Program-made: the position numbers and the translations under genes
Part shown: piece by piece, positions 34,474-46,629 of the stretch
Position numbering within the stretch: position 1 is the first letter of the stretch
Layout of the letters: the number at the start of each line of letters is the position of its first letter
Source: Calycina herbarum
Taxonomy: Eukaryota; Ascomycota; Leotiomycetes; Helotiales; Pezizellaceae
Assembly: GCA_001414485.1 (NCBI GenBank)
Contig: LLEY01000021.1
Coordinates: 496,001 to 560,000 of the forward strand
Length of the DNA stretch: 64,000 bases
Reading direction: 5' to 3'
The notes under the pieces: generated by a model
Seen by the model: the letters and a program-made list of their open reading frames with translations, nothing else
What the model was told of the DNA's origin: nothing
Databases searched by the model: none

Positions 34474-37020
34474 CTAAATATATAATTTACCTTTTTTAGC
34501 AGTGGCAGTATCCTCCAACCTTGCAAAGGCGAGCCGTCCAATCATTCCCCTCCCCTCTTCAACGTCAGACACATCGCCTAGCCGTACCTTGACATCTTTG
34601 AGAAGTTTGGCTTTATCCATCCCATCCATATTGACTCCCACATCTGGCATCCTAATATAAGGACTTTCCTTGGCCAAACTCGATACGAAACCCAGATATT
34701 CTGGCAGTATGGTTTTCCGTGAATAATAGACACTGGCGATAGATGCACCCATCATGATTAGATTTGCGAGGAGAAAGACCATGAGCCAAGAGTAAAACAC
34801 GAAAAATATATCTGTCTTGGTGATGATAGTTGCGGGTACAGTAAATGCCGCAGTTTGGTTGGCAATCATCGCGGAAATATCCAATGGAGTTGCTGGAACG
34901 AAACTCGCGTTCTTGGTACCGATGCGACGGGCTTGAATGTCCTCGAAGGGCGCACCGAGAAGATATGGGGTTGAGTTCCACATACTGCCGTAGAGATATG
35001 CATTCAGCAATTGACCGAATCGATCAGCGAACTCTTGGGGTGTGACTGCCATAAGTGGAGTTTGTCCCTCATTTTGACCGAACGAGGTCTCTCCGCTCGC
35101 AACATTTGAGGCAGCTCCGTTCGAAGGGTTGTAAATGAAGTTTTCAATCATGTTGACAGCATTGAAATTCGGAGTGGAATTTGGAAGCAATTCCGTAAGT
35201 CCCATCACCACTTCCGGGAAACTCAATGGTGTAACTTCAGAAGGCATGTGTGGCAAAACCGAAGGCCGCTGTGCAGTCACGCGGCAGTTTTCCAGAGCAG
35301 CACTCTTTATGCACGAAATTGTAGACTCGATGTACTGTTGTGATGGCGTACAGATTATAGATGTGATATTGTTGAATCCAGTGAACTCTTGAAAGGCAAG
35401 CTTTCCTGAATCAAAGGTTTTCCCTCTTAAATCAGCTGGCAAACACTACAACAAATTAGCATGTGTTTTTCTCGTTGAATTGAAAGGCGAGAGTAGCAAG
35501 GATAGAACTTGCTCCTGACTGCTAAGAATAGGAGTTCAAAAATGGGAACAAAGGGAAAAGATACATACGTCTGGGCACGATTTTGGAAATACCCAGGCTG
35601 AACCACTATCTTCCATGGGTGTTGTAAGGTCCGGGCCCTGGTATCCTACGGCCCACGCTGCATTGATGCTGACATTTTGAAAGCTCACAAAAGGACCGTC
35701 AACCGATATAAGGTCACTTTTGTCCCCCGTCACTGGCTGGCCCGTAACATTCATTTCGCCACAGGACAATTCAGTGTAAGTGGATTCGATGTTGAAAGTG
35801 GTATTGCCAATTTGAAGGTTAGAAATTGGCAATCCAAACAGCGAAGAGTACATTGTGAAATTGGCTGGCATTCGAATCCATCCATCTTCATTTTTGGCCG
35901 CACCAGTTGCTTCAATCTTGGAATAATATGGAACCTTGACATTTCCCCACATATCAACGCTAGAAGTTTTGACCTCCGCGGTGGACAAAAGGCTAGATGC
36001 AAACAGCACAGAGAAGCCAGAGAACCCTAGATTAAGACTCAGCATCTGTATATCCAGTGGTAGTATGCTAGGAAAATACCGCTGGAAGAGGAATAACTCA
36101 AAGATCCTTACATTGGTTTTGGAATGGCCCCCTCGGTGAGGAGTAACTGGCTTGTCGTGAGTTGAAATAAGACACATTTGTATCCAATGTAGTAGGTTTT
36201 GAAGGGGTTGTCAAAATATGCAGAACGGATTGACCGCCCAATGGTTCAAAACACCAAACTATGATGAGGAGAATCCCGATTGCATTGAAAGAGCGAAGCT
36301 GGAAATGTATGTTGAAAGTGCTCCAAATCGTCCGGCTTCCCATAAGTTGCTCTAGGTGACCGAGAGCAGTCCCTTCCTGGAGCTTCCACGTAGCATACTT
36401 GATTGCCGCTCGGCCAGTGCAAGCCGCGAAGAAGATTGGGAATAAAGTTGCTGCCTGAGTCAAACAATCATAATTAGCGATTGAACTGGCACATTTATGT
36501 GTTCACTTACACCCTTAATGGCCAGGTCAAGAAAATTGGCCGATTTAGCAGTTATGGCCGAATTATCGACCGCAATCGCAGCTGTTATGAGAATAAAAAA
36601 TGGGAGTGGAAGCATGAGCATCACAGAATCGACAGCAAAATCCCACCACCGCCATCTCTCAATGCCCTTTGTTAGGAGCTGTGGTCGTTCGGGCCATGGC
36701 TTTGTATGTAATAGATCTGGACTGATTGCACTCTGTAACGGACTACTTTTGTATAATTGACGTGTACTTCCTGTAGGACTCTCTTTCTCTGAGGACTGGT
36801 ATCTCTTCTCGAAATCGAATTCCGGTAGCGAGGAGGTTGGCGATGAGAAGGATGATTGATAGACAGGTTGCGCGGTCTGAATCTTCGCCGTAGGAGGAGG
36901 CATGTCGACACGAAGCTCATGCCTGGTACGGTTGTACGTTCCGAGCTTGGATGAGGAGGTGGCCCGTACAGAGAATATATGAGGAGAACTCAGGGATCTC
37001 GAGGCTGAACGATCGGCCAT
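34474..37020 (-). CDS. Large four-TM membrane protein, fungal-specific
   Basis: Exons 37020-36511, 36454-36112, 36026-35569 and 35445-34474 join in frame to 760 residues. A disordered cytosolic N-terminus (about 110 residues) precedes helix 1 (SVMLMLPLPFFILITAAIAV). Helix 2 is ATLFPIFFAACTGRAA and helix 3 is NAIGILLIIVWCFEPLGGQS. A roughly 400-residue luminal/extracellular loop follows, with many N-x-S/T sites and paired cysteines (SCPD, LSCGE). The last helix is FYSWLMVFLLANLIMMGASI, with a cytosolic tail. The motifs GSRTIWSTFNIHFQLRSFN, YFNSRQASYS and DMWGNVKVPYYS are features of a common, uncharacterised ascomycete family sometimes given misleading enzyme names in databases. The third intron acceptor (CTAG at 36027) was chosen because it restores the family motif FQNQWFSGF. 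Function unknown. Confidence 0.8.
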
Positions 37021-37640
37021 CTCAGATGGATAAAGTGAGGGGCAAGGGGTAAAATGCCTGCTGTCATTTTGAAACCTATCATATGGTCCATCACGGTTTG
37101 ATCCATTAGCTCGGGATTGTGGCTCATAGCATGCAGCATATCAGATCAGCCAAGTATCATCGTGAAAATGAAAAAAAATAAAAATGTAACAAGCATACAA
37201 ACAAGAAGGTGGTCGTTTGGATGAGTTATCCTCGTTGTAACTCGTCGTAACTCGTCATCACGTCTGTCTTTTCCCGTCCGTAATCCCTTCTTCGGGGAAA
37301 ACAAGAAAATCTGATGAGGTTTTAGCACTTGATCCAATTTGAAATGCCATCCCAATTCAGGGAGATAATTCGACAATGGCTCGGACGACAGTCGCAGAAC
37401 TTCATCCGAAACGCCTCACGTCTCTAACTCCCCTGCAGCACTCCCGTTATTCTCAGCAACCTTAAACCTGCCGAGAGCCCCAGATCATCATGAAGAGGCG
37501 GAGCCGAAACAGTGATAACTTTTTCCGTCACCCTTCGTTATCTTGAGTTGTCGTAGGGTGATGGGACTGGGTGGGTTGTTTGTTGATGGCTCCAGCCTGT
37601 CCGGACTTTGAAAGAAAACAACACCAAAAGTGGAAGCACG
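37021..37640. promoter_or_regulatory. Upstream region of membrane-protein gene
   Basis: Gene-free. Presumed promoter of the minus-strand gene starting at 37020, then the border of the tandem duplication near 37.65 kb. Confidence 0.4.
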
Positions 37641-37932
37641 AATTGCGGATCTTTTCTTAGACACCGGTTTTACTATGTTATGGATTGTTGATTCCATCCA
37701 GTTCCTGGACAGCTGAAGGAGGTTCGGGGAGATGACACGCAAGGTGGGGTGGACTGAAGTCTTTATGGTTTTTTCCCAGTAATTTGTGCACAGATCACGT
37801 GACGACCCGTCCGCGAACTCCAATTTCAACGTCAAGGTCTTCTTACCTTGATGAATACTTGCTTGCCTTTCTTGAGTTGTATTTTGGTTTTGTTGGCATT
37901 TTATAACTAAATGTCTTGGCTTAACCTTGCTA

Positions 37933-38176
37933 CCCCCTCAGATGCTATCAAGAACACCATGGAAACGGCTTGAGCGTAATGAAATAAACAAAACCGTATT
38001 AAGCGATATAAGCAGTTAAACTTTCAAAAAAGTATATAGAGAGGTTAATAACTTCTTAAATATGATATCTATGAGTTTTAATCTTATTTCTATAAAAGAT
38101 TGCTAGATTGAAATAGAAAAGGATATAGTATATCTACGCGCACTGTCCATGGTGTTCCTGATAGCATCTGAGGGGA
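37933..38176. mobile_element. TA-flanked MITE, family B copy 2
   Basis: 244 bp flanked by TA. Inverted ends begin CCCCCTCAGATGCTATCAAG and finish CTGATAGCATCTGAGGGGA, as in the element at 9846-10088. The AT-rich centre has no coding. It lies inside unit A and is absent from unit B at the corresponding point (about 42245), so it inserted after the duplication or was lost from B. Confidence 0.75.
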
Positions 38177-38609
38177 TATCACAGGAAGAACTTTGCAATT
38201 TATTACCGACATTTCACGTCTCTCCTTTCGACAGCAACTCCAAGCATTGTATTTATTCAATCGAGGGATATTCTTACCTCCTTCTTCACTTTCTTCAACA
38301 TGATCATTTTGGATTTAGGGGGGGAAAAATGGTGTTACTATTCAGTGTTCTGCATAAGCCTATCAGGCAATCGTTGGTCAATGGCTTAAGGCCAAATCAC
38401 ACATTTAGTACACTCGAGTACGCAATCTAAGCATACAATATCAAAGTCCTTCTGTCTATCGTACAACGCCCGTTCAACAATTTCCTTTCCGCCCAGGATG
38501 ATTTTCTCCTTTGCTATCTTTACCGACAATCACAAGGTGCGAGGCGATTGGTACGGTTCAGCTTGAGTTTCAAATAATTGCCAGGGCCAATCTCCTCGTA
38601 TTGTCATGA

Positions 38610-39878
38610 CTAGTTGAGAATGTCACCAATTCGTGCCTTCTTGTGAGTCGAACTTCCAAAAGGGGCTGAGGGGGCTGGGGGTCGCGAGGCGGCGCGCTTC
38701 GGAGGATTTTGTGAGCTTTGCGATGTCTGTGTATAGTTGTTAGGAGATTTTGAAATTATAGAAAGTTTCGTGGCTGAAAACTTACGATGTGTTGTGCTGG
38801 GCGATTACCAGGCATCACGGTGTTATCAATTGACAAGTTGGCACTGTTGGACATGCTGCTGCTATGATGCTTGCCGGCATTGGAGTTGCTGGCAGTCTCG
38901 GAATTCTTAGGCTTGCCCTTCTTAAACTTCCTAGCATGCTTAGACATGATTGCATGTGCCATGACAGATTGAGTATGTGAGTCCTATGTTTGTTAGATGT
39001 TATTGAAAAGATGTGAGTATTCAAAGCTGAGAACTTACCATCTTTTCATCAGCATACTCGGTAGCCTTTGTGACCTCATTTGCAGAGTCTTTTGCAGGCA
39101 AAACCTTCGAGGGAGCACTAGTTGGTGTTGCTACTGCAGGACCTTCTTCTGGACCGGTAGTCGCCATCTCCTCAGAAGGGCTCAAGACACCATTATCTGA
39201 GGTTTGGATAGCAAAATCCGAGGTGGTGATAGCACTGGAATCCTCAAGCGAAAGGCCTGAAAAGATCTTTTCGAAGGGTCTGGATCCAGACAATTTTTCG
39301 TTTTTCGCTGCCAATTGACGCTCCTTACAACCATGGTCGACAAACCTCTTGCACATTTGGGATGTTTGGAGGCGAGTTTTGTTTTGCAGTTCGCTTTGCC
39401 AGCCGGCAATGGGTGGATAAGGTGGGGTGATATTCTCACTATTCTCGCGGAGAACATTGTTGTTCGCTTCCAGCAATTGTGCCAAACCTCTCAGTTTATT
39501 GTATCTACCCTCAAGTAAGTTATTCAATGTAGAAAGTGCTTCCTGGATCTTGGCTGAGTCTTCAGCCTCCACGATCTTTTTGACCTGCATAATCGCATTG
39601 CCAAAAATGTTGTGTACATTAAAGATTCTGGATGAATAGTCGCCGACGTTTGCCCAGACGAATTTCTTATGGTCAGCTTCACATAAGCTTTTGACAACAT
39701 CAGCCTTTGTTTTCTTGTTGTGTTGTTTAACCCTCCGCGCGTCGCAAAGAAGGTGCAAAGCCTCCATAGTTAGTTTGCTGTATCCCATTTTCTTATCGAT
39801 CTTTTCGTTGTCAACGGCTTCGCTATTCTGCTTCCCCATTAAGTTGGTCTGCTGCAGCAGCAATGCGTCTGACGCCAT
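38610..39878 (-). CDS. SAP-like-motif protein, copy A (intact)
   Basis: Exons 39878-39039, 38983-38786 and 38726-38610 (introns 55 and 59 bp, GTAAGT donors) give 384 residues. Residues 31-70 (MGYSKLTMEALHLLCDARRV and KTKADVVKSLCEADHKK) have the helix-turn-helix spacing of a SAP-like motif, often found in nucleic-acid-binding proteins. A predicted helical middle has EANNNVLRENSENITPPYPP. A Ser/Thr/Pro-rich disordered region follows, then a basic C-terminal domain with HARKFKKGKPKN and PPKRAASRPP, suggesting nuclear location. A paralogue lies 4.3 kb upstream at 42628-43965. The SAP call is by eye. No signal peptide. The ATG at 39878 is the first in this frame. Family otherwise unknown. Confidence 0.7.
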
Positions 39879-42627
39879 TTTGTTGTGCTCAATGTGAAGA
39901 AGCAAAGAGAGGGCACTTTTCGGGGTGGTGATGTTTTGTTTTTGTGGCAACTTCGCGGGCTGAGTAGTGAATGTGAATGGCTATGCAAAGTTTAGAATAT
40001 TGGAGAAACCACTTTTGGATTTTGATTACAACATACCAATATTGACGAGAGTTGATATGTAGTTCTGAGGGAGCTTTGGGAGATGACAGGGTGGAGGCGA
40101 GTAGGAGTTGTTGTTGAATATTTAACAGTTGTAGGTGGGTCGAAGGACCCTTCTTTTATATTTGCGAACCACGCTAGCAGTGCTTAGCGCAGCACGTACC
40201 AACAAGGCATTATTTTAACGTGGAGTACATTTCCACATTCACTAGAATGCCGCTATATCCTGCTGCAGTCCAAAATAAGCTAAGCGAACTCCACCTCAGA
40301 ACCTCAACAGCCTCAACGCAGCATATGTCTATTGAGATCTGTAACACCACCTTATACTAATATTCAGTATATAAGTATTTTTTCTTCATATCCAACTTTG
40401 TCTATTTGAACGGCTATATGATGCTGTACAAGACTCTCGAAAGTGCTAGTAGAAGCTATAAGGTATTCGTTTACCTCATCTATGAAGTTGCTTTCTTTTT
40501 TGTAACGGGGAAGCCGACCTGTTGATATAGAAATAGAGTGAAAAATAATCTACTTTTAGAGTAATAAACAGCTGAGTTTGCTAGCTCGCTTCTGATTCTT
40601 AGGTATAATTTAGTCTCCTGATTTTCAAGTCATCTATTAGGAATTTCTGCATCTGAATTACTTCTTTGCTCTTTGCTTATATAAACTACTACTTATCAGC
40701 TAAGGGTTTCTTTCTCCGTCTCTCTCTTACAACTCTCCTCAGAGATTCTATACCTGTAACCTTAAATGAAGTATCTTTAAGCTTCGAAAATTCTAGTTCG
40801 AATAAGTGCTAATTTTGTATTGCTTAGCCTTCTTATTAGACTGTTAGAGTTTCTATTAGCTAGAATAAAGATATCAAAAATAGTATTTCGTTATAGTAGT
40901 CTTCTAAAAGAAAGAATACTCAGCTAAAGTATATATATATACTTATAAGCTATAAAAGTTTTTACTAAAAAAAAACCCTGTTATGTCTTAACAGATTAAT
41001 GCCACAATGAAGCTCTGGTTTATAATATCACAGTTAGCTTAGAGCAGCTGAACGCTGTTTGCTTTTGCGATTTACTTAATTAGAGACTTATTCACTAGCA
41101 TCTATGTATATGTTAACTCAAGGAGGCTAGGGGGTATAGCATATCCCTAGGTCGTTGAAGAAGAACGTTTTTCCCCTCCTGCAGTATCGCTCTTAGTAGG
41201 GCGCCACCGTTTTCTCTTCACTTCGGGGGTGACCAATGTAGTGAACTCTATAATCGAATAGTAATGTGATTTTGATGATAGCCGCATGAGAGTGAATCGT
41301 GCCGGGGGTTTCACCCTCCCCGATAAATTCACCTATGGGTATACATCGCGTTTTGGTGATATATAGAAGTTCAGAGCATCAAAGCGCTTTTCTGCGACGG
41401 TCCCCAGAGCCCCCTCAGTCTACCAATCCAGACACCTATACCCGTAGGATACTAGACGATACACCTTGTGAATAGCCTGTCAAATCGCCAGGGATGCTAT
41501 AGGATAATCTAAGCTATACACGTGTTTGAGAACGTCCCTCAACCGTTAGAGGGCGTTTTGTACCTCATTTTATACCAAAACCCCTGGGTCTGGGTCCTGG
41601 GCCTCATACTTTGATTCTGGGGAGTTCTTAAAAACAGTTGACTGTTTAAGGTTTTGGTGGTGCAACTTTTACTATTGAACCACCGGACCATTTTTTATGA
41701 ACCAAAGTATGAGGATTACAAGCCCTTTGCTAATTAAGCTCTATATTCCTATGTGGTGGGGCTAACAACGCCGTGGATTCCCCGCCCCATTTACTTACAA
41801 ATTACATTCACTAAGTAAGTATAAATAGATTTAGGTGGCAGAATGCGGTGGTTGGATCTCTGATGGCGGAAAATTTTGAAGCACCTATAGATGACTCGAG
41901 AGGCGGCGGGGATTCTGAGGAATTAATCTTTTAGAGAACTAAGAGCTTGCTGTTAGCGAGAACAGTTGAGTATTTGTTGGTGGCTGCAGAAGTCGATGCA
42001 TGAATCTTTTCTTAGATGCCAGTTTTACTGCGTTTATGGATTCTTGATACCCGATTCAGGTCCTAGCCATCCAAACAACATGAAATATATTCTAGGAGAC
42101 GGACCAAAGTCTTCAATTATCGGTGGAATTCCTGTCAGTGATGTCACCCGTTTGCATTTTGTGCACAGATCACATGATGACCGTCCGCAAACTCTATTTT
42201 CAACGTCAGGTTTCTTCCTGTTCTTTCGGCTACTCTCATCTTGAGAATTTTCATTAGCTTCCAGCACTTTCTTCATTCACGAGTACCTTTCTCACGAGTC
42301 ACGACAATGACAATCTGCAGTCTCGGGAAAAGAAATGGTGTTTCTATTTGGTGCTCTGTCTAAAGCAATCGCTCGTCAATGACTAAGGCCAAATGACTCA
42401 TTTAGTAGACCCAAATATGCCATCCAAGCATACAATAAAAGTATCAAAATCCTTCCGTCTATGGTATAATACCCATTTAGCAAGCATCTCAGAACCTCCA
42501 TTTCCCTTTCCGCTTTTCTGTCTTCGCTGGATCGTTGGTTTCCGAATCTTCTCCGTGAATCATTAGATGGGGGCGTTTGATTGATACCGAAGTAACTGCC
42601 AGAGCCCATCTCCTCTCATTGTCCTCA
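39879..42627. other. Non-coding half of the duplication units
   Basis: Promoter of copy A (to about 40.1 kb), then AT-rich low-complexity DNA with no gene to 41.1 kb, the A-box repeat copy (41570-41700), the unit A/B junction near 42.0 kb, and the 3' flank of copy B. No credible ORF. Confidence 0.5.
41570..41700 (-). repeat. tRNA-like (A-box) repeat, copy 2
   Basis: On the minus strand it begins GGTCCGGTGGTTCAATAGTA and continues AAAAGTTG..., matching 46150-46265 and, more distantly, 57080-57345 and 9228-9430. It is part of the duplicated unit. Confidence 0.45.
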
Positions 42628-43965
42628 CTAATTAATCATGTACTCAATTCGGGCCTTCTTGCAGGTGGTATCCTGGGAGGGGGTTGTAGGTCGCGGGGCG
42701 GCACGCTTCGGAACATCCTGTGTGGTTTGCAATGCCTGTGTATGCTTGTTAGGTGGTTGTGTAATTATAGAAAGTTTCGTCGTTGATAACTTACGTTGTT
42801 TTGTGCCGTGAGATTACCAGGAGCAGATGATATCTAGGTTTTGATATGAGACATGCGGACATTGTTGGACATACTGCCATTATTAGAGTTGTCGGCATGG
42901 GAGTTGCTGATAGCCGAGTCGCTAGCATTCTTGGAGTTGTTGTCATTCTTGGAATTGGTTGAACGTGCCTTGAGACCCCGGGGAATCATATTCTATAATT
43001 GTTAGATGTTTTTGAAAGAATAAAAATATTCAAAGCTGGGAACTTACGGTCCTTTGAGCCGCATGATTAGCAGGCTTTGTGGCCACCTTTGCGGAACCCT
43101 TTGCAGGCAAACCCTTCGAGGGAGCAGTGATTGGTGCTGTTACTGTGAAAATTTGATTCGGACGGGTAGTTGTAATCTTCCCTGAAGGTCTCGAGATATC
43201 ACCTTTCGGGGTCTTGACGCTCTTTGGTGCTGCTGCAGAGTCTCCAGAGGCGGAATCTGAGGTGGGTTTGCCACTGGAGTTTCCAAGCGGAGGGCCATTT
43301 GAAAGGATGCCCTCAAAGGGTCGGAAAGCAGATACAGATATTGTCTTGTAGTTTTCTGCGTAATGATTCGCTCTGATGATATCAAGATTCTTCTCAGGGT
43401 CAGGAGGATTGAGCTCATCGGTAAACTTCTTGCAATGTTCGTAGGTTCGGACGCAAGTTTCGTGTTGCATTTGACCCTGCCAGTTGAGAATAGATGGATC
43501 GGGTGGAGTACTATTCTCGCTGTTCGTGCGGAGAACACTGTTGTTGGCTTCTAGCATTTGTGCACCGCCGTTTCGAGCCCGGCTTCTATTTTTGACTAGA
43601 ATGTGAATTCTCTCAAATAATCCGGCAATTTCCTTGATGCATTCGTCATCCATTGCTTTTGTGGCCTCGATAATCGCGGTGCCATTGATCTCGTGTACAC
43701 TGAAGAATCTGGGCTCGGAAGTTGCTTTCATCCAGACGTTTTGTCTCCGATCAGCTTCACATAAGATCTTGACCAAGTCCTCCTTTTTGTTTTTGGCACG
43801 GTGGGGGTATCCAAGCTTCCGCGCGTCAAGAAAATGTTGCAGTAGCTCTGGACTATGCTTGCTGTATCCCATAGCGCCGTTGATTTCCTTGTGGCGAAGG
43901 CCTTGGCAAATTCCCTCCAGATATATCTTGTTCTGCGCTTCCAGCAATGGATCTGACTTCTCCAT
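42628..43965 (-). CDS. SAP-like-motif protein, copy B, premature stop
   Basis: Paralogue of the gene at 38610-39878. Exon 1 is 43965-43048 (306 codons) and exon 2 starts at 42992. The SAP-like segment is MGYSKHSPELLQHFLDARKL plus KKEDLVKILCEAD (32-72). Shared motifs include EANNSVLRTNSENSTPPDPS. In exon 2 a TAG at 42836-42834 ends the frame, giving 358 residues. Beyond it the frame stays open to a GTAAGT donor (exon end 42795). An acceptor and final exon (42735-42628) encode DVPKRAAPRPTTPSQ and CKKARI, matching copy A. Exon 2 length (198) and both intron lengths (55, 59) equal those of copy A. So this is either a recently truncated but expressed gene lacking the basic tail, or a pseudogene. 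Confidence 0.6.
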
Positions 43966-45060
43966 TTTGTTCCGCTTGATTTGCCGAAATGACCCCAAGA
44001 GTGGGCAGTTTCCAGGATTTTGATGTTGTGGTTTGGCCGTAACCTTGTTGGTTGAGACTGTTGAGTAGTGAATAGCTGTGCACAGTTTAGCTTTTGGGAA
44101 ATCGCTAGATAAGATGGACAATTACAAGTACCAGTGTTGCAGTGAGCTGAATGAAGGGTTGTAGGAAAGGATGTAGGGTGCTACAAAGTGTGCAGCAGGA
44201 GGGAGGTTGTCGGATGTGGACAGTCTGTAGAGTGGTCGAAGGACACTTGGGGTAAATTTAAATACAAAAGGTAGCAGAACGCTAGCAGAACGCACGTACC
44301 AACGTAGCATTGACTTAGCTTAAATCACGTCTACATACAACTATTCGCTCGTATCTTGCTAAGATATCGCAGTATGGTAAATTAAGCGAACTCCAACCGA
44401 GAAGAGCAAAGCCTCAGGACCAACAGCCTCGTGGCAGCATATATCTATTAGCATATGTGCCACTGTTACCAAAGAAAAAACGCTCCACAGTTGAGGTAAA
44501 CAAATACCTTATAGCCTCTACTAGTAGATTTAAGAGCCTTGTGCGATATTATTTAACGGTTCAAATAGACAAAGTTAGACATGAAGAAAAGTACTTATAT
44601 ACAACCTAGGACTGTTAGTAGAAGATCAGGGAGTCGACCTTTTGATTTGAAATAGATGTGGAAAATACTATTTATAGTAATAAATAGCTGCGTTTGATAG
44701 CTCACTTCTGATTCTTACATATGAATTAGTCTCCTGATTTACAAGTCAGGCTGTATTTTTTACTTCTAAATTATATATAAGTGCTTTCATAATATTTAAC
44801 TCTGCTTATATGAATTGCTACTTATCAACTGGGTTTTTCGTTATTTATTCCTCACTTACAACTCTCTTCTGAGATTCTATACCTGCAACTTGAAAAGAAG
44901 TATCTTCAGGCTGTAAAAAACTTCAAGTGACAATTGTTAATTATATATTTAATAGCCTTTTTAGAATGTTGATATTCCTGTTGACTTGAATATAGATATG
45001 AGAAATACTACTTCATTATCTCTTCCAGTGTTTATATACACACCAAAAGTAGATATTGAC

Positions 45061-45447
45061 ATCAGAGTTCGGCATCTGGAATTCCATGGAAGGTCCAGAG
45101 CTATACTCTAGCTAGTTCCATTCCTTTCAATTCACCCTGGATAGTTCAAAGGTAGAGCACTAGTTCCTAGAACGTTCTAGTAGAATCTGGAAACGTGATT
45201 TCGGAGCGGAAAAACATAAAAAGTGAAGAAGAGGGGGAGATTTCAGGTTTTAACTTCCAATATCTCATAATCTCCGTTACTTCTTACTCGCTGAGTCACG
45301 TATAGACGTTCCATGGAACATTTCTAGGGACCCAGAGCAAGCTTCTCTGGATGGTTCCGTTCCATTTTACAGCAGGTCGGAAGGGTTCCGGTAATCGAGG
45401 TTCCTGGAAACTTCCACTAAAACCTGTTCCATATGCCGAACTCTGAT
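45061..45447. mobile_element. MITE, family C copy 1
   Basis: 387 bp with inverted ends ATCAGAGTTCGGCATCTGGA and TTCCATATGCCGAACTCTGAT (first 15 bp perfect). No coding. It lies in the part of unit B that unit A lacks. The target duplication is not clear. Confidence 0.65.
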
Positions 45448-46149
45448 TAACGTTTTGGACCAAGTGCACACGCTGCGAAGAGGCTAATTCTATAAAACAA
45501 ACCCACTTTCCAAGTAGTTGAGCCCTCAAAAAGTACCAATTATACCCACCTTTTTGTGCATGTTTTTAGTGTCCACATGAACACAGGAAAGCAGTAGCCT
45601 CCCTGAAGGAAGTGTGCGCAGCTGAAGTATATACTTGTAAGCTATGAGAGTTTTTTTTTAAAAAAAGAATTATTATCTCTTGAGAGATTTATGCCACAAT
45701 GAAGCTCTGGTTTGTAACATCGCTGACAGCTTAGGGCTATGAAGCGCCTTTCGCTTTTGCGATTTTCTCTGTTGAGACTTATTCACTAGCATCTCTAGCA
45801 TTTATCCGGGGTTGCCGGTTCTTTTGTCCCTCCCTGCTATTGCTCATTATCAGCGCTCTTCGCTTTGGGAATCGGCATGTAGTAAACTCTAACATCGGAT
45901 AAGGTGTTTGATGATAGCCGCATGAGTGAATGTCATGGGTATGCATCACGTTTTGTGATGTATAGAGTCAGAGCATCAAGCGCTTTTCGGCGCAGCCGAC
46001 CAAGATCGTCCCCAAAGCCCCAGCAACCAACTTTGAGGTCTTCAAATATGAGAACCGCAATCTACATCGTATAGAATATTGGCGCTGGCGCACATATAGG
46101 AGCGTCATTCATGCCTCGAGGACAGTCGTGGCTATATGTGGTTGTAATT

Positions 46150-46265
46150 TTATACCAGAAACCCTTGGTCCTAGGACCTGGTGTCTTCATACTTTGAAGT
46201 CTAAAACGCGACTGTGGGATAGTGCTACAACTTTTACTGTTGAACCACCGGACCATATGAACCAA
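46150..46265 (-). repeat. tRNA-like (A-box) repeat, copy 3
   Basis: The reverse strand starts GGTCCGGTGGTTCAACAGTA and parallels 41570-41700. The A-box-like GTGGTTCAACAGT is the best-kept part. Confidence 0.45.
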
Positions 46266-46629
46266 AGTATGAAGACAACAGACCTTTGCTAATTGAACTC
46301 TATAAGTCACCGGGGTGGGGCCGTGGATTTCCTGCTCCATTCACTTACAAAATTACATTCACTACACCAAAACTCGTGAACCATTATTTCCTCACTAAAA
46401 TATATCGTGAGAATACTCTTCGCAACGATATTTAAAAGACAAACTCGGTAAACCAAGAGCGTAGTTTATAAGTATTCATACCGTTGTTTTGGACTTTTAA
46501 TATCATGAGTAGCCTTGACTCACGAGTTCTGACTTCTACTGGTGGTAAGCAAAAGTACAAATAGATCCACATCATTCTCCGAAGAGTAAATGCAACCTAG
46601 AAATCAGAACAAGGCAGGAACGCCATGCG

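Larger units (their letters stand above)
37650..41990. repeat. Tandem duplication, unit A (about 4.3 kb)
   Basis: Its left edge (GATCTTTTCTTAGA..GTTTTACT, then TTTGTGCACAGATCACGTGA) matches 42003 onward. The enclosed gene matches the gene at 42628-43965. The right part (CCACAATGAAGCTCTGGTTT at about 41000, GATGATAGCCGCATGAG near 41280, ACCACCGGACCA near 41680) matches 45690-46260 in the same order. Units differ by many substitutions and indels, so the duplication is old. Confidence 0.7.
42003..46400. repeat. Tandem duplication, unit B
   Basis: Second copy of the unit described at 37650-41990, in direct orientation. It differs by an insertion near 45.03-45.6 kb that contains a MITE, by lack of the family B MITE, and by an inverted 87-bp segment at 44493-44579. 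Confidence 0.7.
43966..46600. other. Gene-free upstream half of unit B
   Basis: Promoter of copy B, AT-rich low-complexity DNA, the inverted segment, a MITE (45061-45447) and the A-box repeat (46150-46265). No protein-coding gene supported. Confidence 0.5.

Noticed and set aside
41147..41332. 61-codon minus-strand frame in unit A
   Set aside because: Not preserved in unit B or in the third copy near 56.9 kb; belongs to the non-coding repeat.
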